Shown piece by piece: positions 24,954-31,939 of a stretch of DNA of 64,000 bases (position 1 is the first letter of the stretch; every line of letters starts with the position of its first letter). The notes beneath the pieces are model-generated. The model saw only the letters and a program-made list of their open reading frames with translations. It did no database searches and was not told the origin of the DNA. This stretch comes from Pantoea sp. CCBC3-3-1 (GTDB lineage: Bacteria; Pseudomonadota; Gammaproteobacteria; Enterobacterales; Enterobacteriaceae), in NCBI RefSeq assembly GCF_007981265.1, contig NZ_CP034363.1, forward strand, positions 1,240,001-1,304,000. The letters are read 5' to 3'. A program made the position numbers and the translations under genes.

Positions 24954-25126
24954 AATGGGATGTGGCTTTCACAGTGTTTGCCTGGGCATTTTTCCTGTTC
25001 GTATGGTTGCCGCGCAGCTATCTGAGGCATAAAAAGCGGATGCGATCGCTCAGGGCCATAAATAAAGGTCATCGATTTATTAGCAAATATCAGGTGTTAA
25101 AAAGGCTCAATAGGAGGTCAGCATGA
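24950..25126 (+). CDS. Small membrane protein, 58 aa
   Basis: One transmembrane segment ('VAFTVFAWAFFLFVWL') followed by a very basic tail ('LRHKKRMRSLRAINKGHRF'). ATGA overlaps on both sides place it in the NinG-Q run. Function unknown. Confidence 0.65.
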   Translation: MKWDVAFTVFAWAFFLFVWLPRSYLRHKKRMRSLRAINKGHRFISKYQVLKRLNRRSA

Positions 25127-25737
25127 ATAGCGACGCACTCGCACAACTCGCCCAGGTAATGCGCAAATCCGATCTGAAGAAGCGATATCTGAAGCCGGTA
25201 AAGCTGATTACTCCACTGCAATCCGCCTGGGTACGTTGCCTGCTAGATGTTTGGGGCGAAAAGTACGGCGGCAGCGTCGGGCCAGACAGCGGAAAGACCA
25301 GCGTCATCGGTCGTTTGATGGTTCGCAAAGAGTGGAACGACCGGGAATCAGCCCGCATTATGGAAGTGGTCGATAACCTGCACAAGCAGGGCTACAAGGG
25401 GAACGAACTTTTCCTGAAGGCCCAGCAGATCATTAACCCGCAAAACTCAGTCAGCAATCTTCTCGACCGCGCCAACGAACAGGAAGATGCCGACCTTGTG
25501 GAATCCATTATCGCCCGGATATTCGCACCAGATAATCCGATCCGGCATGTGGCTATTAAGCATTACTGCGAGCGCAAATGCTCGCAAGATATTGCGTATG
25601 AGCTATCTCGCCTGACAGGTATCCATGTTGAATCCAGCAGGAAGCGCATTAGGTGGTGCCGTGAACTCCTTGAGGCGTCCGTATATCACTCGATAATGCA
25701 GGAAATGAATGGGAAAATTCACAAAATTGCTGCTTAA
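25123..25737 (+). CDS. Q: Q-like late antiterminator (DUF1133-type)
   Basis: A 204-residue protein in the Q position, last of the early right operon. It fits the DUF1133 phage family ('MRKSDLKKRYLKPVKLITPL', 'VRCLLDVWGEKYGG'), with an HTH-like end ('CERKCSQDIAYELSRLTGI' then 'SSRKRIRWCRELLEA'). Such proteins replace lambda Q. A terminator lies about 100 bp downstream, and several more lie within the late operon, as expected if transcription there is antiterminated. Confidence 0.75.
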   Translation: MNSDALAQLAQVMRKSDLKKRYLKPVKLITPLQSAWVRCLLDVWGEKYGGSVGPDSGKTSVIGRLMVRKEWNDRESARIMEVVDNLHKQGYKGNELFLKAQQIINPQNSVSNLLDRANEQEDADLVESIIARIFAPDNPIRHVAIKHYCERKCSQDIAYELSRLTGIHVESSRKRIRWCRELLEASVYHSIMQEMNGKIHKIAA

Positions 25738-25833
25738 ATGCTAAATATTGCAAAAATAACTTGAAAACGAGACGTGAGCCTGGTACTTTTCTGATATGCT
25801 CGTGACACAAGTAGTTGAGCAACAGAATTAAAG

Positions 25834-25867
25834 AAAGCCCTGACCTTAACCGGTTGGGGCTTTTTTG
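25834..25867 (+). terminator. tR'-like terminator downstream of Q
   Basis: AAAGCCC...GGGGCTTTTTTG with an inner ACC/GGT stem; the hairpin is strong and followed by six T. Placed like lambda tR', where pR' transcripts stop until Q acts. Confidence 0.8.
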
Positions 25868-25871
25868 TTTC

Positions 25872-26030
25872 TCAGGTGATATTCCTGCGGGGGCTGTAGA
25901 GTATGCCGTCAACGACAATAAACCCCTCATTTATCCAGCGGGTTACTTGTTGACGATTGACGCCAACATGTCGTGCAAACTCTGATTGGTTGCCGCCAAA
26001 TCTGGCGGCAATGTATTCGGTGAGCGGCAT
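25872..26030 (-). CDS. Small Cro-like HTH protein, 52 aa
   Basis: Not called by length-based methods. It starts at an ATG overlapping the previous stop (TAATG) and reads 'MPLTEYIAARFGGNQSEFAR' then 'VGVNRQQVTRWINEGF', a compact Cro-type HTH. It is second in a two-gene minus-strand operon whose upstream palindrome (26283-26303) is a likely operator. Confidence 0.7.
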   Translation of the reverse strand: MPLTEYIAARFGGNQSEFARHVGVNRQQVTRWINEGFIVVDGILYSPRRNIT

Positions 26031-26236
26031 TACTCTGAAATCTTCTCATTAGTGATTTCAAACTGATCCACAGTGAAATCGCTGGTAGGTGTGCCGTCAC
26101 AATCAACGACCTGTGAATTACCGTCCTTATCAATAACAACCCCATAAGATTCAGAATCTACGTCAAACCAGTAAACAGTTGCTCCATCCGGAAAATTTTC
26201 GTCTTTGCTGGTGTAGGTGGCGTTAATGGTAGTCAT
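26030..26236 (-). CDS. Hypothetical acidic protein, 68 aa
   Basis: An acidic, beta-rich small protein ('FPDGATVYWFDVDSESYGVV'), first gene of the minus-strand pair with the HTH protein. Start 26236 gives a six-base gap to GAGGGA. No recognised function; perhaps a DNA mimic given its charge (weak inference). Confidence 0.6.
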   Translation of the reverse strand: MTTINATYTSKDENFPDGATVYWFDVDSESYGVVIDKDGNSQVVDCDGTPTSDFTVDQFEITNEKISE

Positions 26237-26282
26237 TGTCATTCCCTCGTTTGTAGGCGGTATTGCCTGTCGATGGAACTAA

Positions 26283-26303
26283 TGTAATCAAAAAATGATT
26301 ACA
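26283..26303. promoter_or_regulatory. Palindromic operator upstream of HTH operon
   Basis: Perfect inverted repeat TGTAATCA-AAAAA-TGATTACA (21 bp), about 45 bp before the 68-aa gene start. Candidate autoregulatory site of the 52-aa HTH protein. Confidence 0.65.
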
Positions 26304-26330
26304 TGTAAGTGATCAGTTTCACAAAAATGA

Positions 26331-26357
26331 AGGTCGCCATAGAGCGGCCTTTTTTTC
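26331..26357 (+). terminator. Intrinsic terminator before hicA
   Basis: AGGTCGC / GCGGCCT stem (one G-T pair) followed by seven T on the plus strand. It separates late transcription from the HicAB promoter. Confidence 0.7.
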
Positions 26358-26437
26358 TGCGCAACGGCAAGAGTTGTCGGCGGGTGTCCTGGCGCACCAC
26401 AGAGGCGCTGATTGCTCTTGACCGTTGTGGTGGCTAG

Positions 26438-26492
26438 TATAAACAAAAATGTTTATTCTCCTGTTGACTGTATAAACAAAAATGTTTATAGT
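26438..26492 (+). promoter_or_regulatory. hicAB promoter and operators
   Basis: Two copies of the palindrome TATAAACA-AAAA-TGTTTATA (26438-26456, last base missing, and 26471-26490), 33 bp apart. Between and over them lies a promoter: TTGACT (26464-26469), 17 bp, TATAGT (26487-26492). HicB-type autorepression is expected. Confidence 0.8.
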
Positions 26493-26521
26493 TATCTCAA
26501 CTTAAACAGACAGGAGGAGTA

Positions 26522-26698
26522 GTGAAGCAAAGCGAGTTTCAACGTTGGCTTGCAGCGCAAGGGGCAGAATTTAAGAACGGCACAAACCACCTTAAAATCT
26601 ACCTGAACGACAAGCAGACGATAATGCCGAGGCATCCGGGGAAGGAAATACCGGAGCCGCTGAGAAAAGCGATTCTCAAGCAACTCGGTCTTAAATAA
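26522..26698 (+). CDS. hicA: HicA mRNA interferase toxin
   Basis: A 58-residue dsRBD-fold toxin starting at GTG with AGGAGG-like SD. 'FQRWLAAQGAEFKNGTNHLK' carries the catalytic His in 'GTNHLK', and 'QTIMPRHPGKEIPEPLRKAI' is the usual second half. It cleaves mRNA and is neutralised by HicB encoded next. HicA before HicB is the classic order. Confidence 0.92.
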   Translation: MKQSEFQRWLAAQGAEFKNGTNHLKIYLNDKQTIMPRHPGKEIPEPLRKAILKQLGLK

Positions 26699-26699
26699 A

Positions 26700-26717
26700 A
26701 CCAGCCCTTCGGGGCTG
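26700..26717 (+). other. Hairpin between hicA and hicB
   Basis: CCAGCCC-TTCG-GGGCTGG lies between the two genes without a T-run. It may protect or attenuate the transcript so that toxin and antitoxin levels differ (inference). Confidence 0.45.
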
Positions 26718-26744
26718 GTACTCGCAGAGGTTCACTGGTTCATT

Positions 26745-27152
26745 ATGAGATACCCAGTAACATTAGATTGTGACGATACGGGATGCGCAGTGCTGTTTCC
26801 TGACATCCCGGAAGCGGTGACGGGCGGCGATACCAGAGAAGAGGCGTTAGCAATGGCGCAAGACGCTCTGGTAACTGCATTTGATTTCTATTTTGAAGAT
26901 CGTCGTGAAGTGCCGCCGCCATCGTCAGAGGGTGAGGCTTTTGTAGAAGTGCCGGCAAGCGTAGCTGCCAAGGTGCTTTTGCTCAATGCCGTGGTTCAGG
27001 CTGGCGTAACCAACGCCGAGCTGGCCCGCATGATAGATACGCGCCCGCAAGAGATTACACGGGTGTTTGATCTGCATCACTCGACCAAAATCGACACTAT
27101 CCAGAAGGCGCTATCGGCGCTGGGCAAGCGGCTGGAACTGGCCGCTGTCTAA
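26745..27152 (+). CDS. hicB: HicB antitoxin
   Basis: A 135-residue antitoxin with a partial RNase H-like N-terminal domain ('YPVTLDCDDTGCAVLFPDIP', 'GGDTREEALAMAQDALV') and a C-terminal HTH ('GVTNAELARMIDTRPQEITR') that binds the palindromes upstream of hicA. A terminator follows. Confidence 0.93.
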   Translation: MRYPVTLDCDDTGCAVLFPDIPEAVTGGDTREEALAMAQDALVTAFDFYFEDRREVPPPSSEGEAFVEVPASVAAKVLLLNAVVQAGVTNAELARMIDTRPQEITRVFDLHHSTKIDTIQKALSALGKRLELAAV

Positions 27153-27168
27153 TCAGCAATAATATTTC

Positions 27169-27192
27169 AAAGGCTCACTTCGGTGGGCCTTT
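27169..27192 (+). terminator. Intrinsic terminator after hicB
   Basis: Ten-bp stem AAAGGCTCAC / GTGGGCCTTT with TTCG loop and T-rich tail. It closes the HicAB transcript before the lysis genes. Confidence 0.85.
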
Positions 27193-27371
27193 TCTTTTTT
27201 CGCCCACTCAGTATTTCCCCATGTGACAGGGGCGATTTTTTACATGGATTTTGATCGTTGACTGACGCACAGCGGGAAGATTTCTCAGGTGACATTGAGA
27301 AGTTTAACCGGACTCGCGCAGCTCACAATCTCATCAAATCCTAAAGCGAGTCCCCGTATCCGGGGGTGGAA

Positions 27372-27731
27372 ATGAAACGTATGCCAGATAAAGATCCGGG
27401 CTACTGGGCAAGCCTGATAGCCTGGCTTTATGCCCATAAGAGTGAATCAGGATACGCGGCACTGGCCGGAGCTATGGCTCTGCTCAGGGCGTCGTATTTC
27501 GGTAAAGACACATGGCCGCGCCGCTTAATGGATGCCGCTATGTGCAGTATGTTCGCCTTTTTCGTCAAGCCAACTCTACAGGTGATCATCTCTATCTTCG
27601 GCTGGAATGTCGGGGACGACTTCGCCTGGGTGGCGGCAATTCTTATCGGCTTCATCGGTGTCGATTACATCTCGTTCCGGTTCAAGAAGCTTACCGATCG
27701 GAAATTTGGAGGCGCGGATGAAACTCAGTAA
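27372..27731 (+). CDS. S: Lambda-S-type holin with dual start
   Basis: A 119-residue class I holin with three membrane segments ('GYAALAGAMALLRA', 'DAAMCSMFAFFV', 'FAWVAAILIGFIGV') and the lambda-S-like 'MDAAMCSMFAFF'. The gene begins M-K-R-M: starts at 27372 and 27381 would give an antiholin with two extra basic residues and a holin, like lambda S107/S105. An in-frame GTG at 27366 is less likely. It overlaps the endolysin gene by 14 bp. Confidence 0.88.
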   Translation: MKRMPDKDPGYWASLIAWLYAHKSESGYAALAGAMALLRASYFGKDTWPRRLMDAAMCSMFAFFVKPTLQVIISIFGWNVGDDFAWVAAILIGFIGVDYISFRFKKLTDRKFGGADETQ

Positions 27732-28155
27732 TTCAGGCATTGCCTTTATCAAGCGCGAAGAGGGAGAGAGGCTGCTGGCCTATCTGGATTCGGTTGGCGT
27801 CTGGACTATCGGCGTTGGTCACACCGGCACAGTAGAGGGCAAGCCGATCGCAAAAGGGATGACCATCACTCCCGCTCAGTCAACCAGCCTGCTGTTAAGC
27901 GATCTGGCCTGGGTGGAATCAGCGATTAACGGCAACGTGAAAGTGCCGCTGACGCAGAACCAGTACGACGCGCTGTGCAGCTTCGTTTTCAACGTTGGCC
28001 GGACAGCCTTCGTTAATTCCACGCTGCTGAAAAAGCTTAACGCGAAGGACTACTCGGGCGCCGCTGACCAGCTTTTGCAGTGGAAGCGCGCCGGCACAAT
28101 CGCGGATCTGCTTCTGCCGCGCCGCAAGCGAGAAAGGGAGCTGTTTAACTCATGA
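27718..28155 (+). CDS. Endolysin (T4-type lysozyme)
   Basis: A 145-residue muramidase with the catalytic triad in the E-x8-D-x5-T arrangement: E15, D24, T30 ('REEGERLLAYLDSVGVWTIG'). No signal or SAR segment, so it depends on the holin for export. A decayed copy lacking the glutamate is at 62741-63182. Confidence 0.93.
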   Translation: MKLSNSGIAFIKREEGERLLAYLDSVGVWTIGVGHTGTVEGKPIAKGMTITPAQSTSLLLSDLAWVESAINGNVKVPLTQNQYDALCSFVFNVGRTAFVNSTLLKKLNAKDYSGAADQLLQWKRAGTIADLLLPRRKRERELFNS

Positions 28156-28586
28156 ACCCTTTAACACTAATCAAAAACTTTGGCCCAGCCATCGTTATTG
28201 GTCTCATCTGCCTGGCGCTCTGGATGCTGAACGCTCGTAGCTCACAGCTTGAGGCAACCAATCAGCGCCTTGAGCAACTGGCAAACAGTAAAGACACGCA
28301 GATAAACGATCTGCGCTCTAAAAATGATGGGCTGGCATCTTCAGTGAATGACCTGGTCACAGCAGTGAAAAACCAGAATGCCGTCATGTCTCAGGTAGTT
28401 GAGCAACGGGCAGAAACAGCACAGCAAAACAGGAAGCTCCAGAGTGAAATTAAACGTTACCTTGCGGCGGACAAATGCGCTGTTGCTCCTGTTCCCGCTG
28501 GCGCTGCTGACCGGTTGCGCGACGCAGCAAAAACCGCTGGTGGAGTACCGGACAATCAGCCAGCCAAACCTTCCGCTTCCCGCTGA
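28152..28586 (+). CDS. Rz: Rz inner-membrane spanin
   Basis: A 144-residue i-spanin: N-terminal membrane anchor ('AIVIGLICLALWML') and a long periplasmic coiled coil ('LEATNQRLEQLANSKDTQIN'). It joins with Rz1 to fuse inner and outer membranes at lysis. The Rz1 gene is nested in another frame in its 3' half. Confidence 0.9.
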   Translation: MNPLTLIKNFGPAIVIGLICLALWMLNARSSQLEATNQRLEQLANSKDTQINDLRSKNDGLASSVNDLVTAVKNQNAVMSQVVEQRAETAQQNRKLQSEIKRYLAADKCAVAPVPAGAADRLRDAAKTAGGVPDNQPAKPSASR

Positions 28587-28740
28587 GCTAACCAGCCCGA
28601 TTGACGTGCCGCTGGTGCCGGACAATATGACATTCGGCCAGGCGGTAGAGCTGTCTGCTGAACTGTACGGCGTCATTGAGCAAGCCAACATCGACCGGGC
28701 CGCTATCCGGCAGATTGAATCAACCCGACAAGGTAAATAA
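28444..28740 (+). CDS. Rz1: Rz1 outer-membrane spanin lipoprotein
   Basis: A 98-residue lipoprotein starting at GTG ('KLNVTLRRTNALLLLFPLAL' then lipobox LTGC). The proline-rich mature part ('NLPLPAELTSPIDVPLVPDN') binds Rz. It overlaps Rz in a different frame and extends past it. Its C-terminal 30 residues recur in diverged form at 28981-29124. Confidence 0.88.
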   Translation: MKLNVTLRRTNALLLLFPLALLTGCATQQKPLVEYRTISQPNLPLPAELTSPIDVPLVPDNMTFGQAVELSAELYGVIEQANIDRAAIRQIESTRQGK

Positions 28741-28743
28741 CCA

Positions 28744-28980
28744 ATGAGCGAAGCAAAACCGCAGGACGGCAGCACCGTTAAGGGCTACCGCACATTAACG
28801 GCAGGTGACATTGAGGTAATGAACCGGCTGAAAGATGTAAGCCGCCACTTTCTGAACCTGCTGGAGACGTCCAAAGAAACTGGCGCAAATCCGCGCTGGA
28901 TTGCCATGGCTAAAACGGAGATGCAGAAAGCTTGCATGTTCGCCTGCCGTGCAGTGGCTCAGCCGGATGATGATTGCTAA
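28744..28980 (+). CDS. acb2: Acb2-like anti-CBASS cyclic-nucleotide sponge
   Basis: A 78-residue helical protein matching the Acb2/Tad1 hairpin family: 'VKGYRTLTAGDIEVMNRLKD' near the start and 'RWIAMAKTEMQKACMFACRA' then VAQP near the end. Acb2 proteins (e.g. T4 Vs.4) bind cyclic di- and trinucleotides and so disarm CBASS defence. It sits three bases after Rz1 in the late operon and is flanked downstream by a stray Rz1 C-terminus. Family call is by motif recall. Confidence 0.75.
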   Translation: MSEAKPQDGSTVKGYRTLTAGDIEVMNRLKDVSRHFLNLLETSKETGANPRWIAMAKTEMQKACMFACRAVAQPDDDC

Positions 28981-29124
28981 GTGACCAGCCAGATTGTATT
29001 ATCAGCGCCGTCATCAGATATGACGTTCGGTGACAGCGTGGCGCTGAATGCTGAGCTGCATGGCATTATTGCGCAGTGCAATATTGATCGAGCTGCTGTT
29101 AGAAAAATTGACGCAGAGGATTAG
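28981..29124 (+). CDS. Duplicated Rz1 C-terminal fragment, 47 aa
   Basis: A GTG-started frame directly after the acb2 stop. Its residues 'DMTFGDSVALNAELHGII' and 'QCNIDRAAVRKI' align with 'NMTFGQAVELSAELYGVI' and 'QANIDRAAIRQI' of Rz1. It has no signal or lipobox. Most likely a remnant left when acb2 entered the end of an Rz1 gene; whether it is translated is unknown. Confidence 0.6.
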   Translation: MTSQIVLSAPSSDMTFGDSVALNAELHGIIAQCNIDRAAVRKIDAED

Positions 29125-29254
29125 CGAGTTTAATTAATATTAAGCATTATTAATCGGCCTCTGCATAGTCTTAATTTGCAATAGGATATTGCCTAAAAGC
29201 CAACATAGATATAATCTCCACCCCCAATCTTACATTAATATTTTTGGGGTTTGC

Positions 29255-30142
29255 ATGAGTGGGGATGCAGGACTGCATGAAGTCGAGCGTTTCAGTATTT
29301 TTTATGATGCTGACGACAATGAGCTCTCTGAGCATAAAATGGATGCTATTTTTCTCGGTCAGGCAATCCAGCAAGTAGGCTTGATGGTTAAGCAGGCGGG
29401 GCGACTGTTAAACCCAAACGAAGCAGACCTTGATGTCAAAGTCACTGTGCCAGCCCAAGAAGGGTCATTTGCTGTAGAGTTTGCATTATATGCATATAAC
29501 AATTTTCGTGAGGTTCTACCGGCGCTTGGTCTTCTTGGTGGTGGTGCTTTAGCTGTAACTCAGCAACTTCGCAATCGCAAAGTCATCAATGTTCAGACTT
29601 GGGACAATAGCGATGATGCGGTCATAACAGTAGAGTATCGTGGTAGGCAGGAAGATATAGCTTGTCGTAAAGATGAAGCATTGCTTGCTACTGATCCAGT
29701 GATTAGAGAGGCATACAATGAAATCATTACTCAACCATTGATCAACAAAGACGCCCCTGTTTTTCGCGTCGAGATTGAGGGTGAAGAGGTCTTACGATTA
29801 GACGGAGTTGATGATGTTGAGTTTGCACCATTGCCTAAAAAATCTCTTACGTTCGACCACACTGAGCGTCTTGATACTACAGTCGCATTAACCCAAGTGA
29901 ATTTTACATCTTCTACAGGGTGGCGTATCAAATACTTGGACGAAGATCGCGCGGTTAAGATGGAAGACACTGCATTTATGGAGCGCGTGCTTAATAATCA
30001 GGCAGCTTTTGTAAAGGGTGATCTATACAGAGTTATGCTTAGAATTAAAACTGTAGAAAAGCCCGACAATACTGTAAAAACCACTTATGCTATTGAGCAA
30101 GTGCTTCATCATTTTGCTGATGAAGAACGTCGCTTAGTTTAA
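29255..30142 (+). CDS. Unrecognised protein of accessory cassette, 295 aa
   Basis: First of three consecutive AT-rich genes between lysis and terminase. Start 29255 has GGGG five bases upstream. An N-terminal part ('FSIFYDADDNELSEHKMDA') is followed by a helical stretch, a conserved-looking 'VPAQEGSFAVEFALYAY', a hydrophobic segment ('VLPALGLLGGGALAV') and a beta-rich C-terminal half. It resembles widespread uncharacterised proteins with an 'EGSF-x-V-x-F' core, but I cannot name a function. The following two genes encode membrane proteins, suggesting a joint membrane-linked role. Confidence 0.7.
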   Translation: MSGDAGLHEVERFSIFYDADDNELSEHKMDAIFLGQAIQQVGLMVKQAGRLLNPNEADLDVKVTVPAQEGSFAVEFALYAYNNFREVLPALGLLGGGALAVTQQLRNRKVINVQTWDNSDDAVITVEYRGRQEDIACRKDEALLATDPVIREAYNEIITQPLINKDAPVFRVEIEGEEVLRLDGVDDVEFAPLPKKSLTFDHTERLDTTVALTQVNFTSSTGWRIKYLDEDRAVKMEDTAFMERVLNNQAAFVKGDLYRVMLRIKTVEKPDNTVKTTYAIEQVLHHFADEERRLV

Positions 30143-30149
30143 GGAAACC

Positions 30150-30401
30150 ATGTTTACCAATCTTCCTCATATGATCCAATTCATTCAGGGACTCAGCTGG
30201 ATACCCTTAACGGCATTTTGTGCCGTGTTTGGATATGCAGCTGTACGCTGGATTGGTAACACTTTTTTTCCTGAGCGTTACGTTACGTTAAATCGGTATC
30301 ATAACGATAGATTGATTTCATCTGTTCAAATCGACGTTAAAAGTGCCGAACCCCTTGTTGAACAGCTCAGAAAGATAAGGGAGGCTGAACGTGGCTGGTA
30401 A
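30150..30401 (+). CDS. Small membrane protein of accessory cassette, 83 aa
   Basis: One transmembrane segment ('LTAFCAVFGYAAVRWIGNTF') and a soluble C-terminal part ('SVQIDVKSAEPLVEQLRKIR'). It starts eight bases after the 295-aa gene and overlaps the next gene by 11 bp, so the three form one operon. Unrecognised. Confidence 0.65.
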   Translation: MFTNLPHMIQFIQGLSWIPLTAFCAVFGYAAVRWIGNTFFPERYVTLNRYHNDRLISSVQIDVKSAEPLVEQLRKIREAERGW

Positions 30402-30771
30402 GTCTCTTCCAGAAGCTGGAGTAGGTATTGGTACAGGGGTAACAACAACACTTCTGGCATTTTTGACAAGCTGTAGTGAGTTTTTACCTGAGCAATACAG
30501 GCACGGTTACACTCAAGTTATTCCCTACATATGCCCCTTCATTAGTTGGCTATCAGTTTGGTGTTACAACCGATTCGTAGAGCCTCCAGAGATGGCTAGT
30601 ATCAAAGGTAAGTTTAAGCGTGATTTAAAAATGCTTAAAAAATGTATTAAAAATAAAACAATGTCTGAAGCAGCAAGAGACAAAGCACAGCGTGACTATG
30701 ATGAGACCAGCTTGAAATTTGCTAGTTTAGGCAGGGATTTCGCCGCAGGGCTTTATAGCAAGCCGACCTAA
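30391..30771 (+). CDS. Membrane protein with cytosolic helix, 126 aa
   Basis: Two hydrophobic segments ('GVTTTLLAFLTSC' and 'VIPYICPFISWLSVWCY') followed by a Lys-rich helical tail ('KGKFKRDLKMLKKCIKNKTM'). Size and layout recall small effector or exclusion proteins, but no family is recognised. Third gene of the cassette, followed by a terminator. Confidence 0.65.
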   Translation: MAGKSLPEAGVGIGTGVTTTLLAFLTSCSEFLPEQYRHGYTQVIPYICPFISWLSVWCYNRFVEPPEMASIKGKFKRDLKMLKKCIKNKTMSEAARDKAQRDYDETSLKFASLGRDFAAGLYSKPT

Positions 30772-30814
30772 TAGCTTTACTCTGGCTACAACCGTTTCAT
30801 AAACTACAAAAAAT

Positions 30815-30837
30815 GCCGCCTCCGGGCGGTTTTTTTA
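30815..30837 (+). terminator. Intrinsic terminator after accessory cassette
   Basis: CCGCC-TCCG-GGCGG stem with seven T, about 45 bases after the 126-aa gene. Confidence 0.85.
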
Positions 30838-30898
30838 TTGGGGTGAATACGACGCTTATGAAGGTGGAGCTCGGGGATACTTGCGCCTGATTATGTAA

Positions 30899-31345
30899 TC
30901 AAACTGGGTGATGTACCAGAGCCGATTGAATAAGGTCCCAGCGGTCCAGGTACTGCTCATCCTCACCTTTAGCTATTTTGAAAAGCGGCGCACTATGGTG
31001 CCAAGTGGAATTGTTTGCAACGGTTAAGCTTGGGGCGATAAAAATCTCAGGAACATTATTGTTGTTAATGTCTTCAGACATGTTACAGAACACATAAAAG
31101 AAATCAGGTGATACGGCTGGAATATGCTTGCCTACCATCCATTGGCGTGGGGCACTTCTGGCCCACGATCCTTTAACCTGAATGCTGATGCTTTTTGAAC
31201 CATCAATGGTAGCAATGATATCGACAGCGCTTGAACCGCTTGTAGTTAAAGCGGCACTGATACCCAGTCGGGATAGCATATAAGCAACGTAATACTCTCC
31301 GGCATTACCTGCGTTTTTGGTAGACCTTTTAATCATTTCAGACAT
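30899..31345 (-). CDS. PD-(D/E)XK-like nuclease-fold protein, 148 aa
   Basis: Antisense to the late operon, divergent from terS by 20 bp. 'NAGNAGEYYVAYMLSRLGI' (Glu), 'SAVDIIAT' (Asp) and 'SISIQVKGSW' (Gln-x-Lys) match the order of a PD-(D/E)XK active site. The C-terminal part has a run of Asn ('DINNNNVPE'). Start 31345 has AGGG upstream. Could be a small nuclease of defence, exclusion or DNA-packaging type; role unknown. Confidence 0.65.
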   Translation of the reverse strand: MSEMIKRSTKNAGNAGEYYVAYMLSRLGISAALTTSGSSAVDIIATIDGSKSISIQVKGSWARSAPRQWMVGKHIPAVSPDFFYVFCNMSEDINNNNVPEIFIAPSLTVANNSTWHHSAPLFKIAKGEDEQYLDRWDLIQSALVHHPV

Positions 31346-31365
31346 AGCATCCCTTGGAAAAGTAA

Positions 31366-31938
31366 ATGGCACTCACCGACAAACAAGAAATGTTCTGTCG
31401 CGAGTACCTCATCGATTTGAACGCCACGCAAGCGGCCATTCGGGCGGGGTACAGCGAAAAGACCGCACCGACTATCGCATGCGAAAACCTCATAAAACCT
31501 AATGTGCAAGAGCGAATTGCGCAACTAAAAGCTGAACGCAATGAGCAATTAAACATTGACGCCGCTTATGTGCTTCGCCGGTTGGTTGAGATTGACCAGA
31601 TGGACGTGCTCGACATCGTGAAGGATGACCTCTCTCTAAAGCCTGTAACTGAATGGCCCGCGACATGGCGTAGATACATCTCCGGATTCGATGTTGCGGA
31701 GATGTTTGAAAATACAGGTGAGGATGGAGCGCGTGAACTGGCTGGCATCCTGAAGAAGATTAAGTGGCCGGATAAGGTCAAGAACCTTGAGCTGCTTGGT
31801 AAGCATGTGACCGTCCAGGCGTTCAAAGAGAATGTGAAGACTGAGCAATCGGGAACGGTGCAGGTAGTCAATTACACGCCTGGCGACTATGCAGCAGCAC
31901 AACAGCAGCTGGAGGCTAAATTAGACGGATTGGACTGA
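31366..31938 (+). CDS. terS: Terminase small subunit
   Basis: A 190-residue Terminase_2-family protein: '[20 protein letters not shown]' and '[10 protein letters not shown]' form the N-terminal HTH, followed by '[14 protein letters not shown]'. It recognises the packaging site and partners with TerL encoded two bases downstream. Confidence 0.93.
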   Translation: MALTDKQEMFCREYLIDLNATQAAIRAGYSEKTAPTIACENLIKPNVQERIAQLKAERNEQLNIDAAYVLRRLVEIDQMDVLDIVKDDLSLKPVTEWPATWRRYISGFDVAEMFENTGEDGARELAGILKKIKWPDKVKNLELLGKHVTVQAFKENVKTEQSGTVQVVNYTPGDYAAAQQQLEAKLDGLD

Positions 31939-31939
31939 T

